64,000 nucleotides of DNA from assembly GCF_959029255.1 (NCBI RefSeq), contig NZ_CAUFUE010000012.1, forward strand, positions 78,452 to 142,451. The letters are read 5' to 3'. Below, one piece after another: positions 43,991 through 53,461 of this stretch (position 1 is its first letter; every line of letters begins with the position of its first letter). Under the pieces are notes generated by a model. The model was not told where the DNA came from. It saw only the letters and a program-made list of their open reading frames with translations, and ran no database searches. The translations under genes and the position numbers were made by a program. The DNA comes from an uncultured Bacteroides sp. GTDB lineage: Bacteria > Bacteroidota > Bacteroidia > Bacteroidales > Bacteroidaceae.

Positions 43991-46009
43991 TTACCAGCCC
44001 GGATTCTGAACGAGGTTAGGATTCTCGTTAATATCACTTTCTTTGATAGGCCATAAATAGTCTCTTGAGGAGAATGAAACGTTATAAATAGTACGTACTA
44101 CATTGTATGATAAGTTATCCGTTCCATCAAAATTCCATCCTTTAATCGGCTGGTTCATTTCTGTCATGATGTCGTAGCGAGCTTGGCGATTACCCCCGCT
44201 CCAACGACGCATGTCATAATAAAAATGACCTTCCATCGCTAATTCAATCACTCGTTCCTGATGAATTATATCACGCAGGCCATTTTTGTCCCTGAACTTA
44301 TCAGGTTTGTTTGAATAGAGGGTCCAGCTTTCTTCTACGCCTTTCAAACCGGAACGGAGACGGATAGGATCAATCCAGTTTTCCCAAATATCGGAAGTCG
44401 GTTGTGGCTGCGTTTCGTTCAAAGCTTCTGCATAAAGCAGATACAAATCTGCCAAACGAATATTAGGCCAAAAATAAGTAAAGGATACAAAACCGGTACC
44501 GGCATCGTTCAAACCTGTTTTGTAATTGACTAATTTTTTCGTGAAATAGCCGGTTGCGCTATAATATTGTTCACCGTTACGTCCGGCAGGATTATTGGCT
44601 ACGTCACCGGCGAGGGAACATACCGTATGTTGGTAATCTTCTGAATTTTCTTTATCGGGAACTTTATAGCTGCATCCGTACCACTTACTTCCATTGAAAG
44701 CTAAGCTACCGTAGAAACGTGGCTCACGATGGAGGTTCAGATAAGGAACCACTTTACCCGGCTCTACCTCCAAACGGCTCTCTTCGGGAGCGGTAGTTGT
44801 CTTATAGCGATTGATATACCAATTCTGTTTGTCCCACTCTTTATCTTCTTCGATAGGTACGCCATTGGATGTATAGAAATTCTCGGCGGTAGCCAGGGTG
44901 GGGGTGAGCTGCGCGCGGACGGAAGCTACGCGGAAACCGCTACTCAACGCCGGCATGCAATATTTCTGAATATCACTTGCACCAGTCATGGGGTCCGACC
45001 AAATAGTCTCTTTGCCCAACGGATCTGTCACAATCATACTGGACTGTACAATCTGCCGGGTTTCTTCGGAGATGGCAGGAATGATATCAATAGGGTTAAA
45101 TTCATAAAGTCTGTAACCGGCTTCATGGCAAATGTCAATAGCTTCTTTACAAGCTTTGGCTGCATCCGCCCAACGCTTCGCAACTTCTTCTTCGCTGCAC
45201 TTCGGGAAAAGCTGCACGCCACGCGAATCTTTGAAATTATCAAACATACTGTTTTCTGCGTAGAACGGACTAGCGATATGTACCATAATCTTGGCACGCA
45301 TGGCAGCTACAATAGGGCGTGTGATACGACCGTTTTCTGTAATCTCGTCATCTACAATCAGAGGTAATGGTGGTTCGTTATCTCCTAATTCATTGTCTCC
45401 GGTTGTTTCTCCATATAACGCTTCGTTCAACAATTGTTTTACATAATCAATACATTCGTTGATTGGAGAACGGAATGCGCGTACCTCTTCGGGACCGGCT
45501 TCCATTGGCACATTTTCTTTCATCAATACGATAGGGCCGTATTGTTGAATCAACATCCAATGGTAGTAAGCTTTTAGGAATTTCACTTCTGCACACCACT
45601 GCTCGCGTTCAGACACACTTAAGTCGCGTATCAGATGGGCGTTTTCTAAAAAAGTGTTACAACAACGTAACCCTTTATATAAATTGACACCACCCTGACC
45701 ACCGGTCCAATAGGACAACTTGGGATCTGTAATAGTATTTCCGTCTAATGTTATTCTGACACCGTTCTCACGATTACGGAAATAGGTCGTCACTTCGGTA
45801 CCGCAAGTACGCCCTACGGAATTGGTTTGATGCCCTAGTGAAGGAAGGTAATGGTAGCAAGTAGCCAAATATTGCATAGCGCTACGTCGATCACGGAACG
45901 CATATTCAATGGTACTCATCTTTTCGGGAACCACGTCCAGATAGTCACAAGACGTGAAGCATCCCAATAAAGCTAAAACAATCAAATTTCTTATTTTCAT
46001 AATTTTCAT
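43991..46009 (-). CDS. SusD-like surface glycan-binding lipoprotein (PUL 2)
   Basis: A 672-residue RagB/SusD lipoprotein (lipobox FTSC, then DYLDVVPEKM). Conserved blocks include WCAEVKFLKAYYHWMLIQQYGP, VAAMRAKIMVHIASPFY, NIRLADLYLLYAEALNET and HQERVIELAMEGHFYYDMRRW, ending NENPNLVQNPGW. It works with the SusC encoded 4 bases upstream. An in-frame ATG at 46000 (MKIRNL) is an alternative start. It is longer than the PUL 1 SusD because of insertions between about 250 and 470. Confidence 0.95.
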   Translation of the reverse strand: MKIMKIRNLIVLALLGCFTSCDYLDVVPEKMSTIEYAFRDRRSAMQYLATCYHYLPSLGHQTNSVGRTCGTEVTTYFRNRENGVRITLDGNTITDPKLSYWTGGQGGVNLYKGLRCCNTFLENAHLIRDLSVSEREQWCAEVKFLKAYYHWMLIQQYGPIVLMKENVPMEAGPEEVRAFRSPINECIDYVKQLLNEALYGETTGDNELGDNEPPLPLIVDDEITENGRITRPIVAAMRAKIMVHIASPFYAENSMFDNFKDSRGVQLFPKCSEEEVAKRWADAAKACKEAIDICHEAGYRLYEFNPIDIIPAISEETRQIVQSSMIVTDPLGKETIWSDPMTGASDIQKYCMPALSSGFRVASVRAQLTPTLATAENFYTSNGVPIEEDKEWDKQNWYINRYKTTTAPEESRLEVEPGKVVPYLNLHREPRFYGSLAFNGSKWYGCSYKVPDKENSEDYQHTVCSLAGDVANNPAGRNGEQYYSATGYFTKKLVNYKTGLNDAGTGFVSFTYFWPNIRLADLYLLYAEALNETQPQPTSDIWENWIDPIRLRSGLKGVEESWTLYSNKPDKFRDKNGLRDIIHQERVIELAMEGHFYYDMRRWSGGNRQARYDIMTEMNQPIKGWNFDGTDNLSYNVVRTIYNVSFSSRDYLWPIKESDINENPNLVQNPGW

Positions 46010-46013
46010 TATA

Positions 46014-49000
46014 TTAGAGAGAAAAGTTAATACCTATGTTGTGCACGCGTTGTACAGGATATTTTAAACCGTCGCCCGCCATTTCCGGATCCCATAAATC
46101 GAATTTGCTGAAGCAAAGAAGGTTGGAACCGCTATAATAGATACGGATAGAGTTCATACCGATTTTCTTCAACCATTTTTTGGGTAATGTATATCCGAAT
46201 TCTACAGATTTCAGGCGCAGGAATGAACCGTCGCGCATAAACCAAGTATTGCGTTTGCTGTTATTGTCAATCTTTTGGGTAGAAAGACGCGGCCAAAAAG
46301 CATACGGATTACGGTTATCCACTGACCAATGGTCATTAGAAATTACATCAAGTAACTGGTTGACACCTATATAATCTTTGAACGCTGTTGTATTTTGATT
46401 GATGAAAGGAGTCGTTTTGTAATAATCAATCCAGAAGGATTCGCGTGCTAACCCTTGGAAGAAGAAAGAGAAATCAAAACCTTTATAACCCATAGAAAGA
46501 CCGAAACCATAATTAATTTCAGGGTTACTAGGGAAACCGATAGGTACTTGGTCGGCATCGGTAATCTGACCGTCACCATTGATGTCTTTATACTTAATAT
46601 CACCTGGCTTATAATCACCAAACTGTTTAGGTGAATTTGCAATATCTGCATCGTCAATAAACAGACGCTCTGCTACATACCCCCATTGTTGACCTGTGGA
46701 ATAACCTATTTTAGAACGCCAAGGAGTATTAGTATAATCAGGTTCTTCGTATACTTTATATTTGCTATGTGCATACGTGAAGTTCAAGCGACCAGACATC
46801 CAAAAATCTTTATTGAAAGATTGGTTATAGTCTAAAGAAAGGTCGAGACCTTGACTACGTGCTTCACCGACATTGGCTTGCGGATCGGCCTCCAAACCTA
46901 AGGTACCGGGAAGATCTTGACGTTTCATCAAGATGTTGGAACGGTCATCGCGGAAGATATCAACTTGTAGTTCTACTTTGTCAAACAAACCTAATTCCAC
47001 ACCCAAGTTGGTTTTCTTGGAAATTTCCCAAGTAATATCGGGATTGGCATAACGACTGGTAGAAACTCCATTTACAGTATGCGTGTTTCCTGGGATTCCC
47101 CAAGTGTATTTCATGTTGCCGTCATTTAACTTTACATTGGAAAGATAGAAGAAACGGTCTGATGAACTACCTACTGCATCATTACCTACCAAACCGTAAG
47201 TGGCTTTTAATTTCAGTTTGTTGATAATCTTCTTTAGATTGTCATTCCAGAAAGATTCATTGGAAATGATATAACCCAAACCGGCAGACGGGAAGAATCC
47301 CCAACGTTCAGTTTCGTGGAAACGTTCTGAACCATTATAACCAAAGTTAGCTTCAAGGAAGTAGCGGTTATCGTATGAATAAGTGAAACGTCCGGCAAGT
47401 CCCATGTTACGGGTAGGCAATGACGCTTGAACGTCACCGGACTTAGTAGATTCCAATTCGCTACGCATAGTAAATACCATCAAACCGCTGACTGCATGTT
47501 TCTCTTTAAAGGTACGGTCGTAATTAAGTGCTGTTTCCAAATAAGTATTGGTAGTTACTACTTTGCTACTTTCACTGGACTCCAAATAATCTGTACCGTT
47601 ATCTGGGTTAATAGCACTCAGTATATAGGTATCTGCCAAAGGATCATAACTACCTACATTAAAATAGTAAGGTTTATACTGACGTGCTACTCCATAATCG
47701 GACCTACGATTGGTATTGAACATGAAACGCGCTTTTAATCCCTTCGTAATGAATTTCAAGTCTTGGCTTAATTCCACTTGAGCCATCATTAATGACTTAT
47801 TTTGATCTTTATAACCTTTAGTCATTTCAGCGTATGGATTCATGTAGTTACCAGTGTCATAGTTACCATAAAGCAAGTAAGGGGTAGTCTCGTTTATCTT
47901 ATCCGGTTGGTAAAAGGGAGGATAAAGGACAGGGGAAGTCTGGCTGATCATGGAGTAAATACTTGAACCGTCACGGATAGGACCTGAATAGTCATCCATT
48001 GTTCCATGTAAACGTACGGTAGCCTTGGTTGTTTTGGATACGTTCACATCTACATTGGCACGAAGCAGATAGCGATTGATGTTAATGTTGTTGTTAAAGT
48101 TATTCTGCTTGGCAGATTTCAAATTACCTTCATCTTTTGAGTAGGTTCCTGCAATATAATACTTTGCGATGTTAGTACCACCACTGATATTCATATTGGC
48201 ACGATAATTAGTAGTCGATTCTTTAAATAATTGGTCACGCCAATTTACAGCAGGAAATACATTAGGATTTAAACCAGCTTTGGTATTGGCTACTTTTTGA
48301 TTACTGTGACGCAATTGCCCATAGTCATACATAAAAGCTTCATTTTCCATGTCCATATATGTGTATGGATCAGCCCATTTAGTATCTTGGGTAGGAGCAG
48401 AATGAGAAACCTCTACACGGGCGGAGATTTTAGCAGGACCTTCTGTACCACCTTTTGTATTTACTAAAATCACACCATTCGCACCACGTGAACCATAAAG
48501 AGCTGTCGCCGTTGCATCTTTCATAATGGAAAAACTAGCGATATCATCTACTTGTAAACGTGAAAGGTCGCTGGAGGTCATTTCCACGCCATCAATCAAA
48601 ATCAATGGGTCTTTTTTATAACCGAATGTCGTGACACCACGTACAAAGAAGTCTGCATCATCAGCACCCGGTTCACCACTACGTTGATAAGATATAACAC
48701 CCGCAATACGACCCGCAAGAGCTGTAGTTAAGTTACTTGTTGGCGCCCTAAGTTCTGCCGGTTTCACAGTTGAAACGGATGCCAGTACGCTTTCTTTCTT
48801 TTGTTTGGCGAAAGCGACAACCGTAACTTCATCTAGCTCATCCACTTTCTGAGCCATAGTGATAGTCAACGGTTTGGAACTTTTTACTGCGATGATTTGG
48901 TCTTCCATACCGATATACGAAATCATCAATTTGGCGCCTACTTCAACATCAATGGAGAAAGTTCCATCTACGTCAGTAGTAACACCGCGCGGAGTACCTT

Positions 49001-49226
49001 GAATAATGATTGTAACACCCGGGAGAGGTTCTCCCATTTCATCAATAACCCGTCCCGTAATTTTAATAGGAGCCGGGGCACTTATTTCTGTATTATACAG
49101 AGGAGAAGTGTTCGTCGTAACAGTGGCTTGCAATGTTCCTTGGACAATAGTTGCACATATAAGCAAACTACAAAAGCGTTTATACTTTGTGCTTGAAAAA
49201 AAAGAATAATAACTATCCTTCATCAT
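46014..49226 (-). CDS. SusC-like TonB-dependent outer-membrane transporter (PUL 2)
   Basis: A 1070-residue TonB-dependent transporter, first gene of PUL 2. After a signal sequence (about 1-34) comes a carboxypeptidase-like regulatory domain (ITGRVIDEMGEPLPGVTI...VDGTFSIDVEVG, about 55-130), a TonB-box region (DEVTVVAFAKQKKESVLASV), the plug with SIMKDATATALYGSRGANGVILVNTKGG, and a 22-strand barrel ending RVHNIGINFSL. RSGEPGADDADFFVRG is almost the same as in the PUL 1 SusC. An alternative start is the second Met. A -7 box lies 49 bases upstream. Confidence 0.95.
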   Translation of the reverse strand: MMKDSYYSFFSSTKYKRFCSLLICATIVQGTLQATVTTNTSPLYNTEISAPAPIKITGRVIDEMGEPLPGVTIIIQGTPRGVTTDVDGTFSIDVEVGAKLMISYIGMEDQIIAVKSSKPLTITMAQKVDELDEVTVVAFAKQKKESVLASVSTVKPAELRAPTSNLTTALAGRIAGVISYQRSGEPGADDADFFVRGVTTFGYKKDPLILIDGVEMTSSDLSRLQVDDIASFSIMKDATATALYGSRGANGVILVNTKGGTEGPAKISARVEVSHSAPTQDTKWADPYTYMDMENEAFMYDYGQLRHSNQKVANTKAGLNPNVFPAVNWRDQLFKESTTNYRANMNISGGTNIAKYYIAGTYSKDEGNLKSAKQNNFNNNININRYLLRANVDVNVSKTTKATVRLHGTMDDYSGPIRDGSSIYSMISQTSPVLYPPFYQPDKINETTPYLLYGNYDTGNYMNPYAEMTKGYKDQNKSLMMAQVELSQDLKFITKGLKARFMFNTNRRSDYGVARQYKPYYFNVGSYDPLADTYILSAINPDNGTDYLESSESSKVVTTNTYLETALNYDRTFKEKHAVSGLMVFTMRSELESTKSGDVQASLPTRNMGLAGRFTYSYDNRYFLEANFGYNGSERFHETERWGFFPSAGLGYIISNESFWNDNLKKIINKLKLKATYGLVGNDAVGSSSDRFFYLSNVKLNDGNMKYTWGIPGNTHTVNGVSTSRYANPDITWEISKKTNLGVELGLFDKVELQVDIFRDDRSNILMKRQDLPGTLGLEADPQANVGEARSQGLDLSLDYNQSFNKDFWMSGRLNFTYAHSKYKVYEEPDYTNTPWRSKIGYSTGQQWGYVAERLFIDDADIANSPKQFGDYKPGDIKYKDINGDGQITDADQVPIGFPSNPEINYGFGLSMGYKGFDFSFFFQGLARESFWIDYYKTTPFINQNTTAFKDYIGVNQLLDVISNDHWSVDNRNPYAFWPRLSTQKIDNNSKRNTWFMRDGSFLRLKSVEFGYTLPKKWLKKIGMNSIRIYYSGSNLLCFSKFDLWDPEMAGDGLKYPVQRVHNIGINFSL

Positions 49227-49274
49227 TAATTAGATTTAATTGTTATTTGGATAAACAAAAGGCCTTTATGCCGC

Positions 49275-49282
49275 CAAAGATA
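49275..49282 (-). promoter_or_regulatory. -7 box of PUL 2
   Basis: TATCTTTG on the minus strand, 49 bases upstream of the susC start. No -33 TTTG at the usual distance, as expected for an activator-dependent PUL promoter. Confidence 0.5.
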
Positions 49283-49328
49283 AGGGGATAGTTAACTATT
49301 AATTTTATAAATATTCTCATTAGTTTGT

Positions 49329-49527
49329 AAAATCGTATCAATATTAGCTAAAATATGGATAATGAGACAATGGTGACAGCTTAAAGAGATATTATTGATA
49401 GGTATTGAAAATCAGTGACTTATTGATTATGGCTCGTGTTAAAATCGTATCAACCCCATACATGCTCCGTAGTTTCACCACGCAAAGTACCGTAAATAGG
49501 GGGAAAGTATGGACTTACTACGGAGCA
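49329..49527. repeat. Repeats between the PUL 2 promoter and tRNA-Ser
   Basis: AAAATCGTATCAA occurs twice in direct orientation (49329-49341 and 49441-49453). TGCTCCGTAGT (49463-49473) pairs perfectly with ACTACGGAGCA (49517-49527). These fill most of the 347-base gap (49227-49573) downstream of the tRNA 3' end; I see no real gene there. Confidence 0.45.
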
Positions 49528-49573
49528 GCTACGGCTCAACTATGGCTTAATAAGGTTTTAAAGGAGATTTTTG

Positions 49574-49660
49574 CGGAAAGACAGAGATTCGAACTCTGGG
49601 AACAGTTACCCGTTCACCGCATTTCGAGTGCGGCCCGATCGACCACTCCGGCACCTTTCC
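49574..49660 (-). tRNA. tRNA-Ser (anticodon CGA)
   Basis: An 87-base class II tRNA. The acceptor GGAAAGG pairs with TCTTTCC, discriminator G, no encoded CCA. The anticodon loop CTCGAAA sits between CCGCA and TGCGG and gives CGA. The long variable arm (GAACGGGTAACTGTTC) and the T arm with GTTCGAATC confirm serine. A -7-like TATTTTTG lies upstream at 49675-49682 on the minus strand. Confidence 0.95.
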
Positions 49661-49759
49661 TTGAAGTGATATTGCAAAAATAATGGCTTTTGGGATTCAT
49701 TGTTATTATTAAAATGAACAAATTAGAATAGTAATTGTTCTTTTTAGGAATATTTTACA

Positions 49760-49767
49760 TATATTTG
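49760..49767 (+). promoter_or_regulatory. -7 box of the small porin-like gene
   Basis: TATATTTG matches TAnnTTTG, 26 bases before the ATG at 49794. Confidence 0.5.
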
Positions 49768-49793
49768 TCCCGAAATTTTAAACATATTGAATT

Positions 49794-50375
49794 ATGAAGA
49801 AGATTTTTAGTGTTTTTATGATAGCTATGTGCTGTTTGTCATTGGCTATGCCTGCTCACGCTCAATTGATTAAGTTTGGTGTAAAGGGCGGTCTGAATTT
49901 GTCTAAGTTGAAAGTAGAGGGAATGAAAGATAATGCCACAGGGTTTTTCTTTGGCCCTATGGCTGAAGTAACAATTCCTATTGTAGGATTAGGAGTAGAT
50001 GGTGCTTTACTGTATTCTCAAAAGGGTGATAAACTCGATGGAGTTGATACAAAGCAAGCAGGGCTTGATATTCCCGTTAACTTGAAGTATACTATCGGTT
50101 TAGGTAGTTTGCTCGGCATTTATGTGGCTGCCGGTCCTGATTTTTATTTTAATTTCAAGGGTGATAAGAAGTATCCTGATGAAGAGGCTGAATTGGAAAA
50201 TAAAAAAGCTCAGGTTGGTATTAATTTAGGTGCAGGTGTGAAACTGATTAAACATCTCCAGGTTGGCTTTAACTATAATATTCCATTTGGTGACTCTTAT
50301 ACATTGAAGGCTGCCGGAAAAGCTTTTGGCGCTAAGAATAAGACTTGGCAAATCTCTGCCGCTTATATATTCTAA
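49794..50375 (+). CDS. Outer-membrane beta-barrel protein (porin-family, PF13568-like)
   Basis: A 193-residue secreted protein. A signal peptide (IAMCCLSLAMPAHA) is followed by an eight-strand type barrel: LIKFGVKGGLNLSKLKVEG, GFFFGPMAEVTIPIVGLGVDGALLYSQKG, LDIPVNLKYTIGLGSLLGIYVAAGPDF, VGINLGAGVKLIKHLQVGFNYNIPFG, ending TWQISAAYIF. This is the common Bacteroidetes small outer-membrane barrel; no substrate or function is known. It is monocistronic, with its own -7 box and a strong terminator. Confidence 0.85.
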   Translation: MKKIFSVFMIAMCCLSLAMPAHAQLIKFGVKGGLNLSKLKVEGMKDNATGFFFGPMAEVTIPIVGLGVDGALLYSQKGDKLDGVDTKQAGLDIPVNLKYTIGLGSLLGIYVAAGPDFYFNFKGDKKYPDEEAELENKKAQVGINLGAGVKLIKHLQVGFNYNIPFGDSYTLKAAGKAFGAKNKTWQISAAYIF

Positions 50376-50402
50376 GCGATTTGGATAATACGATATAAAA
50401 AC

Positions 50403-50438
50403 AGCGTTGCCGGTTTAGATTGGCAACGCTATTTTTTT
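50403..50438 (+). terminator. Intrinsic terminator after the porin-like gene
   Basis: Perfect 9-base arms AGCGTTGCC (50403-50411) and GGCAACGCT (50422-50430), then ATTTTTTT. Confidence 0.85.
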
Positions 50439-50469
50439 ATTCTCTTTCCTCCATCTTCTTGAAAAGTAC

Positions 50470-50477
50470 TATCTTTG
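50470..50477 (+). promoter_or_regulatory. -7 box of priA
   Basis: TATCTTTG lies 8 bases before the ATG at 50486, implying a very short leader, and within the longer open frame that starts at 50420. It supports translation from 50486. Confidence 0.45.
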
Positions 50478-50485
50478 CCGCCACG

Positions 50486-52942
50486 ATGGATAAGTTTGTT
50501 GATGTCATATTGCCTTTGCCATTGCACGGTTGCTTTACCTACTCCTTGCCTGAAGAGATGGCAGAAGACGTGCAGATAGGTTGCCGGGTAGTAGTGCCTT
50601 TCGGGCGGAAGAAGTTCTATACGGCAATTGTGCGGAACATACATTATGCCGCACCCGCGGAGTATGAGGTGAAAGATGTGACCGCCCTGCTGGATGCGCA
50701 TCCCATTCTGCTTGCTCAGCAGTTTAAATTCTGGGAATGGCTGGCCGATTATTACCTTTGTACGCAAGGCGATGTGTATAAAGCCGCCTTGCCTTCAGGT
50801 TTGAAATTGGAGAGCGAGACGATGGTGGAATATAATCCTGATTTCGAGTCGGACGTACGGTTGCCTGAACGGGAACAAAAAATCCTGGACTTGCTTTCTG
50901 CGGAACCGGAACAATGCGTCACGAAACTGGAGAAAGACAGTGGCATCAAGAACATACTTTCCGTAATAAAATCTCTGTTGGACAAAGAAGCTATCTTCGT
51001 CAAAGAAGAGTTGAAGCGTACTTATAAACCCAAGGTTGAAACCCGCGTAAGGTTGACAACCGCAGCCCGGAATGAACAGCGGTTGAAAGAGTTGTTCGAG
51101 GAATTGGAGCGTGCACCTAAGCAACTCGATTTATTGATGAAGTATATTGAGCTTTCCGGAGTCTTGGGAAACCATCCTAAAGAAGTTACTAAGAAAGAAC
51201 TTCTGCACCGGGCTTCCGCATCACCTGCGGTATTCAATGGCTTGGTAGATAAAGCCATATTTGAGGTGTATCAGCAAGAAATAGGCCGTCTCAACCTGAT
51301 ACAGTCATCCAACCAACCCCTGCATCCTTTGAATAATCACCAGCAGAAAGCATACCATGAAATAGTTGAGTCTTTTCGTGAGAAAAATGTCTGCCTGCTT
51401 CACGGAGTAACGGCCAGCGGGAAAACGGAAATTTATATCCATCTGATAGAAGAAACCATCAATCAAGGCAAGCAAGTGTTATATCTGCTGCCTGAAATAG
51501 CCTTGACAACGCAAATCACGGAACGTTTGCAGCGGGTATTCGGTTCCCGGCTGGGCATCTATCATTCCAAGTTCCCTGATGCCGAACGGGTGGAAATTTG
51601 GCAGAAACAACTTTCAGAAAGAGGATATGACATTATTTTAGGTGTCCGTTCGTCTGTATTCCTGCCATTCCGTGATTTGGGATTGGTGATTGTGGACGAG
51701 GAACACGAAAATACATATAAGCAGCAAGATCCTGCTCCGCGTTATCATGCCCGAAATGCAGCTATTGTCTTGGCTGCCATGTATGGTGCCAAAACGCTGT
51801 TGGGCACCGCCACTCCCTCTATTGAAACTTGGCATAATGCCGTTTCGGGCAAGTATGGGCTGGTAGAGCTGAAAGAACGCTATAAAGAAATACAATTACC
51901 CGAGATTATTCCGGTAGATATCAAGGAACTGCATCGCAAGAAACGGATGAACGGTCCGTTCTCTCCCTTGCTGCTTCAGTATGTACGCGAAGCTTTAGAA
52001 CAGAAAGAGCAAGTTATCTTATTTCAGAACCGTCGGGGGTTTGCCCCTATGATTGAATGCAATACGTGCGGCTGGGTGCCCAAATGCAAGAATTGTGATG
52101 TGAGCCTGACTTATCATAAAGGTTTGAACCAGTTGACCTGCCACTATTGCGGTTATACCTATCAAGTGCCTCGCGTCTGTCCGGCTTGCGAAGGCGTTGA
52201 TTTGCGTAACCGGGGTTTTGGTACCGAAAAGATAGAAGATGATATCAAAGCGCTGTTTCCCGAGGCGACCGTTGCCCGCATGGACTTGGATACCACCCGT
52301 ACGCGTTCGGCATACGAGCGGATTATCGCTGATTTTGAGCAGGGTAAAACCGACATCCTTATTGGTACGCAAATGGTATCCAAGGGATTGGACTTTGACC
52401 ATGTCAGCGTGGTGGGCATTCTGAATGCCGATACAATGCTGAATTATCCTGATTTCCGTGCATACGAACGTGCCTTCCAGTTGATGGCGCAAGTGGCGGG
52501 GCGTGCCGGGCGGAAAAATAAACGGGGCAGGGTGGTGCTGCAAACCAAAAGCATAGAGCATCCCATTATGCCCCAGGTGATATCGAATGATTATGAGGGA
52601 ATGGTTGGCGGACAACTTGCCGAACGGCAGATGTTCCATTATCCCCCCTATTACCGGTTGATATATGTTTATTTGAAAAACCGTAATGAAACTTTGCTCG
52701 ATTTGATGGCGCAAACCATGGCGGGTAAGCTTCGTTCTGTTTTTGGAAATCGTGTGCTGGGGCCTGATAAACCACCCGTTGCCCGTATACAAACCTTGTT
52801 TATCCGAAAAATCATTGTGAAGATTGAAATAAGTGCCCCTATGGCCCGTGCACGCGAGTTGTTGACGCAAGTACAAAAAGAAATGATTGCGGAAGACCGC
52901 TTCAAGTCATTGATTGTGTATTATGATGTGGACCCGATGTAA
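50486..52942 (+). CDS. priA: Primosomal protein N' (replication restart helicase PriA)
   Basis: An 818-residue 3'-5' helicase that reloads the replisome at stalled forks. The N-terminal DNA-binding domain (DKFVDVILPLPLHGCFTYSLPE, GCRVVVPFGRKKFYTAIV) is followed by the helicase core: Walker A LLHGVTASGKTEIYIHLI, DEEH box VIVDEEHENTYKQQDPAPRYHARN, LLGTATPS, and GTQMVSKGLDFDHV. The zinc-binding region between the helicase lobes has the eight cysteines in CNTCGWVPKCKNC, CHYCGY and CPACEG. The frame extends to 50420, but the terminator and -7 box in that stretch favour 50486. It is 39 bases upstream of the tyrosine phosphatase gene, likely one operon. Confidence 0.95.
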   Translation: MDKFVDVILPLPLHGCFTYSLPEEMAEDVQIGCRVVVPFGRKKFYTAIVRNIHYAAPAEYEVKDVTALLDAHPILLAQQFKFWEWLADYYLCTQGDVYKAALPSGLKLESETMVEYNPDFESDVRLPEREQKILDLLSAEPEQCVTKLEKDSGIKNILSVIKSLLDKEAIFVKEELKRTYKPKVETRVRLTTAARNEQRLKELFEELERAPKQLDLLMKYIELSGVLGNHPKEVTKKELLHRASASPAVFNGLVDKAIFEVYQQEIGRLNLIQSSNQPLHPLNNHQQKAYHEIVESFREKNVCLLHGVTASGKTEIYIHLIEETINQGKQVLYLLPEIALTTQITERLQRVFGSRLGIYHSKFPDAERVEIWQKQLSERGYDIILGVRSSVFLPFRDLGLVIVDEEHENTYKQQDPAPRYHARNAAIVLAAMYGAKTLLGTATPSIETWHNAVSGKYGLVELKERYKEIQLPEIIPVDIKELHRKKRMNGPFSPLLLQYVREALEQKEQVILFQNRRGFAPMIECNTCGWVPKCKNCDVSLTYHKGLNQLTCHYCGYTYQVPRVCPACEGVDLRNRGFGTEKIEDDIKALFPEATVARMDLDTTRTRSAYERIIADFEQGKTDILIGTQMVSKGLDFDHVSVVGILNADTMLNYPDFRAYERAFQLMAQVAGRAGRKNKRGRVVLQTKSIEHPIMPQVISNDYEGMVGGQLAERQMFHYPPYYRLIYVYLKNRNETLLDLMAQTMAGKLRSVFGNRVLGPDKPPVARIQTLFIRKIIVKIEISAPMARARELLTQVQKEMIAEDRFKSLIVYYDVDPM

Positions 52943-52981
52943 GGTGTCCGGTTTATGATGTAATTAATAGAATGAGTTTAT

Positions 52982-53461
52982 ATGAAAAAGATCCTTTTTG
53001 TCTGCCTCGGCAATATCTGTCGTTCCTCTTCTGCGGAAGGAGTGATGAAACGTCTGATAGAGGACTCTGGACGTGAAGACGAATTTATGATTGATTCCGC
53101 AGGTATCCTTTCCTATCATCAGGGAGAATTGCCTGATAGCCGGATGTGCGCCCATGCTGCCCGTCGCGGATATGACCTGACACACCGTTCTCGCCCTGTC
53201 CGCACTGAAGATTTTTATAACTTCGACTTGATAATCGGTATGGACGACAGGAACATCGACGACCTGAAAGACCGTGCCCCTTCAACCGAGGAGTGGGGCA
53301 AAATACACAGGATGACGGACTATTGTAAGAAGTTTACTTATGCCGACCATGTGCCCGATCCTTATTATGGCGGTGCCGAGGGCTTCGAGTATGTGCTCGA
53401 TGTTCTTGAAGATGCCTGCTCCGGTTTATTGGAAAGCCTGGACAAAGAATCTGTCGGCTAG
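52982..53461 (+). CDS. Low-molecular-weight protein tyrosine phosphatase
   Basis: A 159-residue cytoplasmic phosphatase. The P-loop Cys8-LGNIC-Arg14-S (V-C-L-G-N-I-C-R-S) is the C(X)5R active site, and DPYYGG near residue 122 carries the general-acid Asp. Length is typical. It dephosphorylates protein tyrosines, in many bacteria those of capsule kinases, but no capsule gene is nearby. It lies downstream of priA and converges with the next gene so closely that the two stop codons share the bases CTAG. Confidence 0.93.
   Translation: MKKILFVCLGNICRSSSAEGVMKRLIEDSGREDEFMIDSAGILSYHQGELPDSRMCAHAARRGYDLTHRSRPVRTEDFYNFDLIIGMDDRNIDDLKDRAPSTEEWGKIHRMTDYCKKFTYADHVPDPYYGGAEGFEYVLDVLEDACSGLLESLDKESVG

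Noticed and set aside
49405..49683. Open frame of 92 codons running into the tRNA-Ser gene
   Set aside because: It translates tRNA sequence over its last third and has no domain; treated only as possible insertion debris.
50420..50485. Upstream ATG (50420) as the priA start
   Set aside because: The added segment runs through the terminator of the previous gene and the -7 box TATCTTTG, so it is not transcribed as coding sequence.
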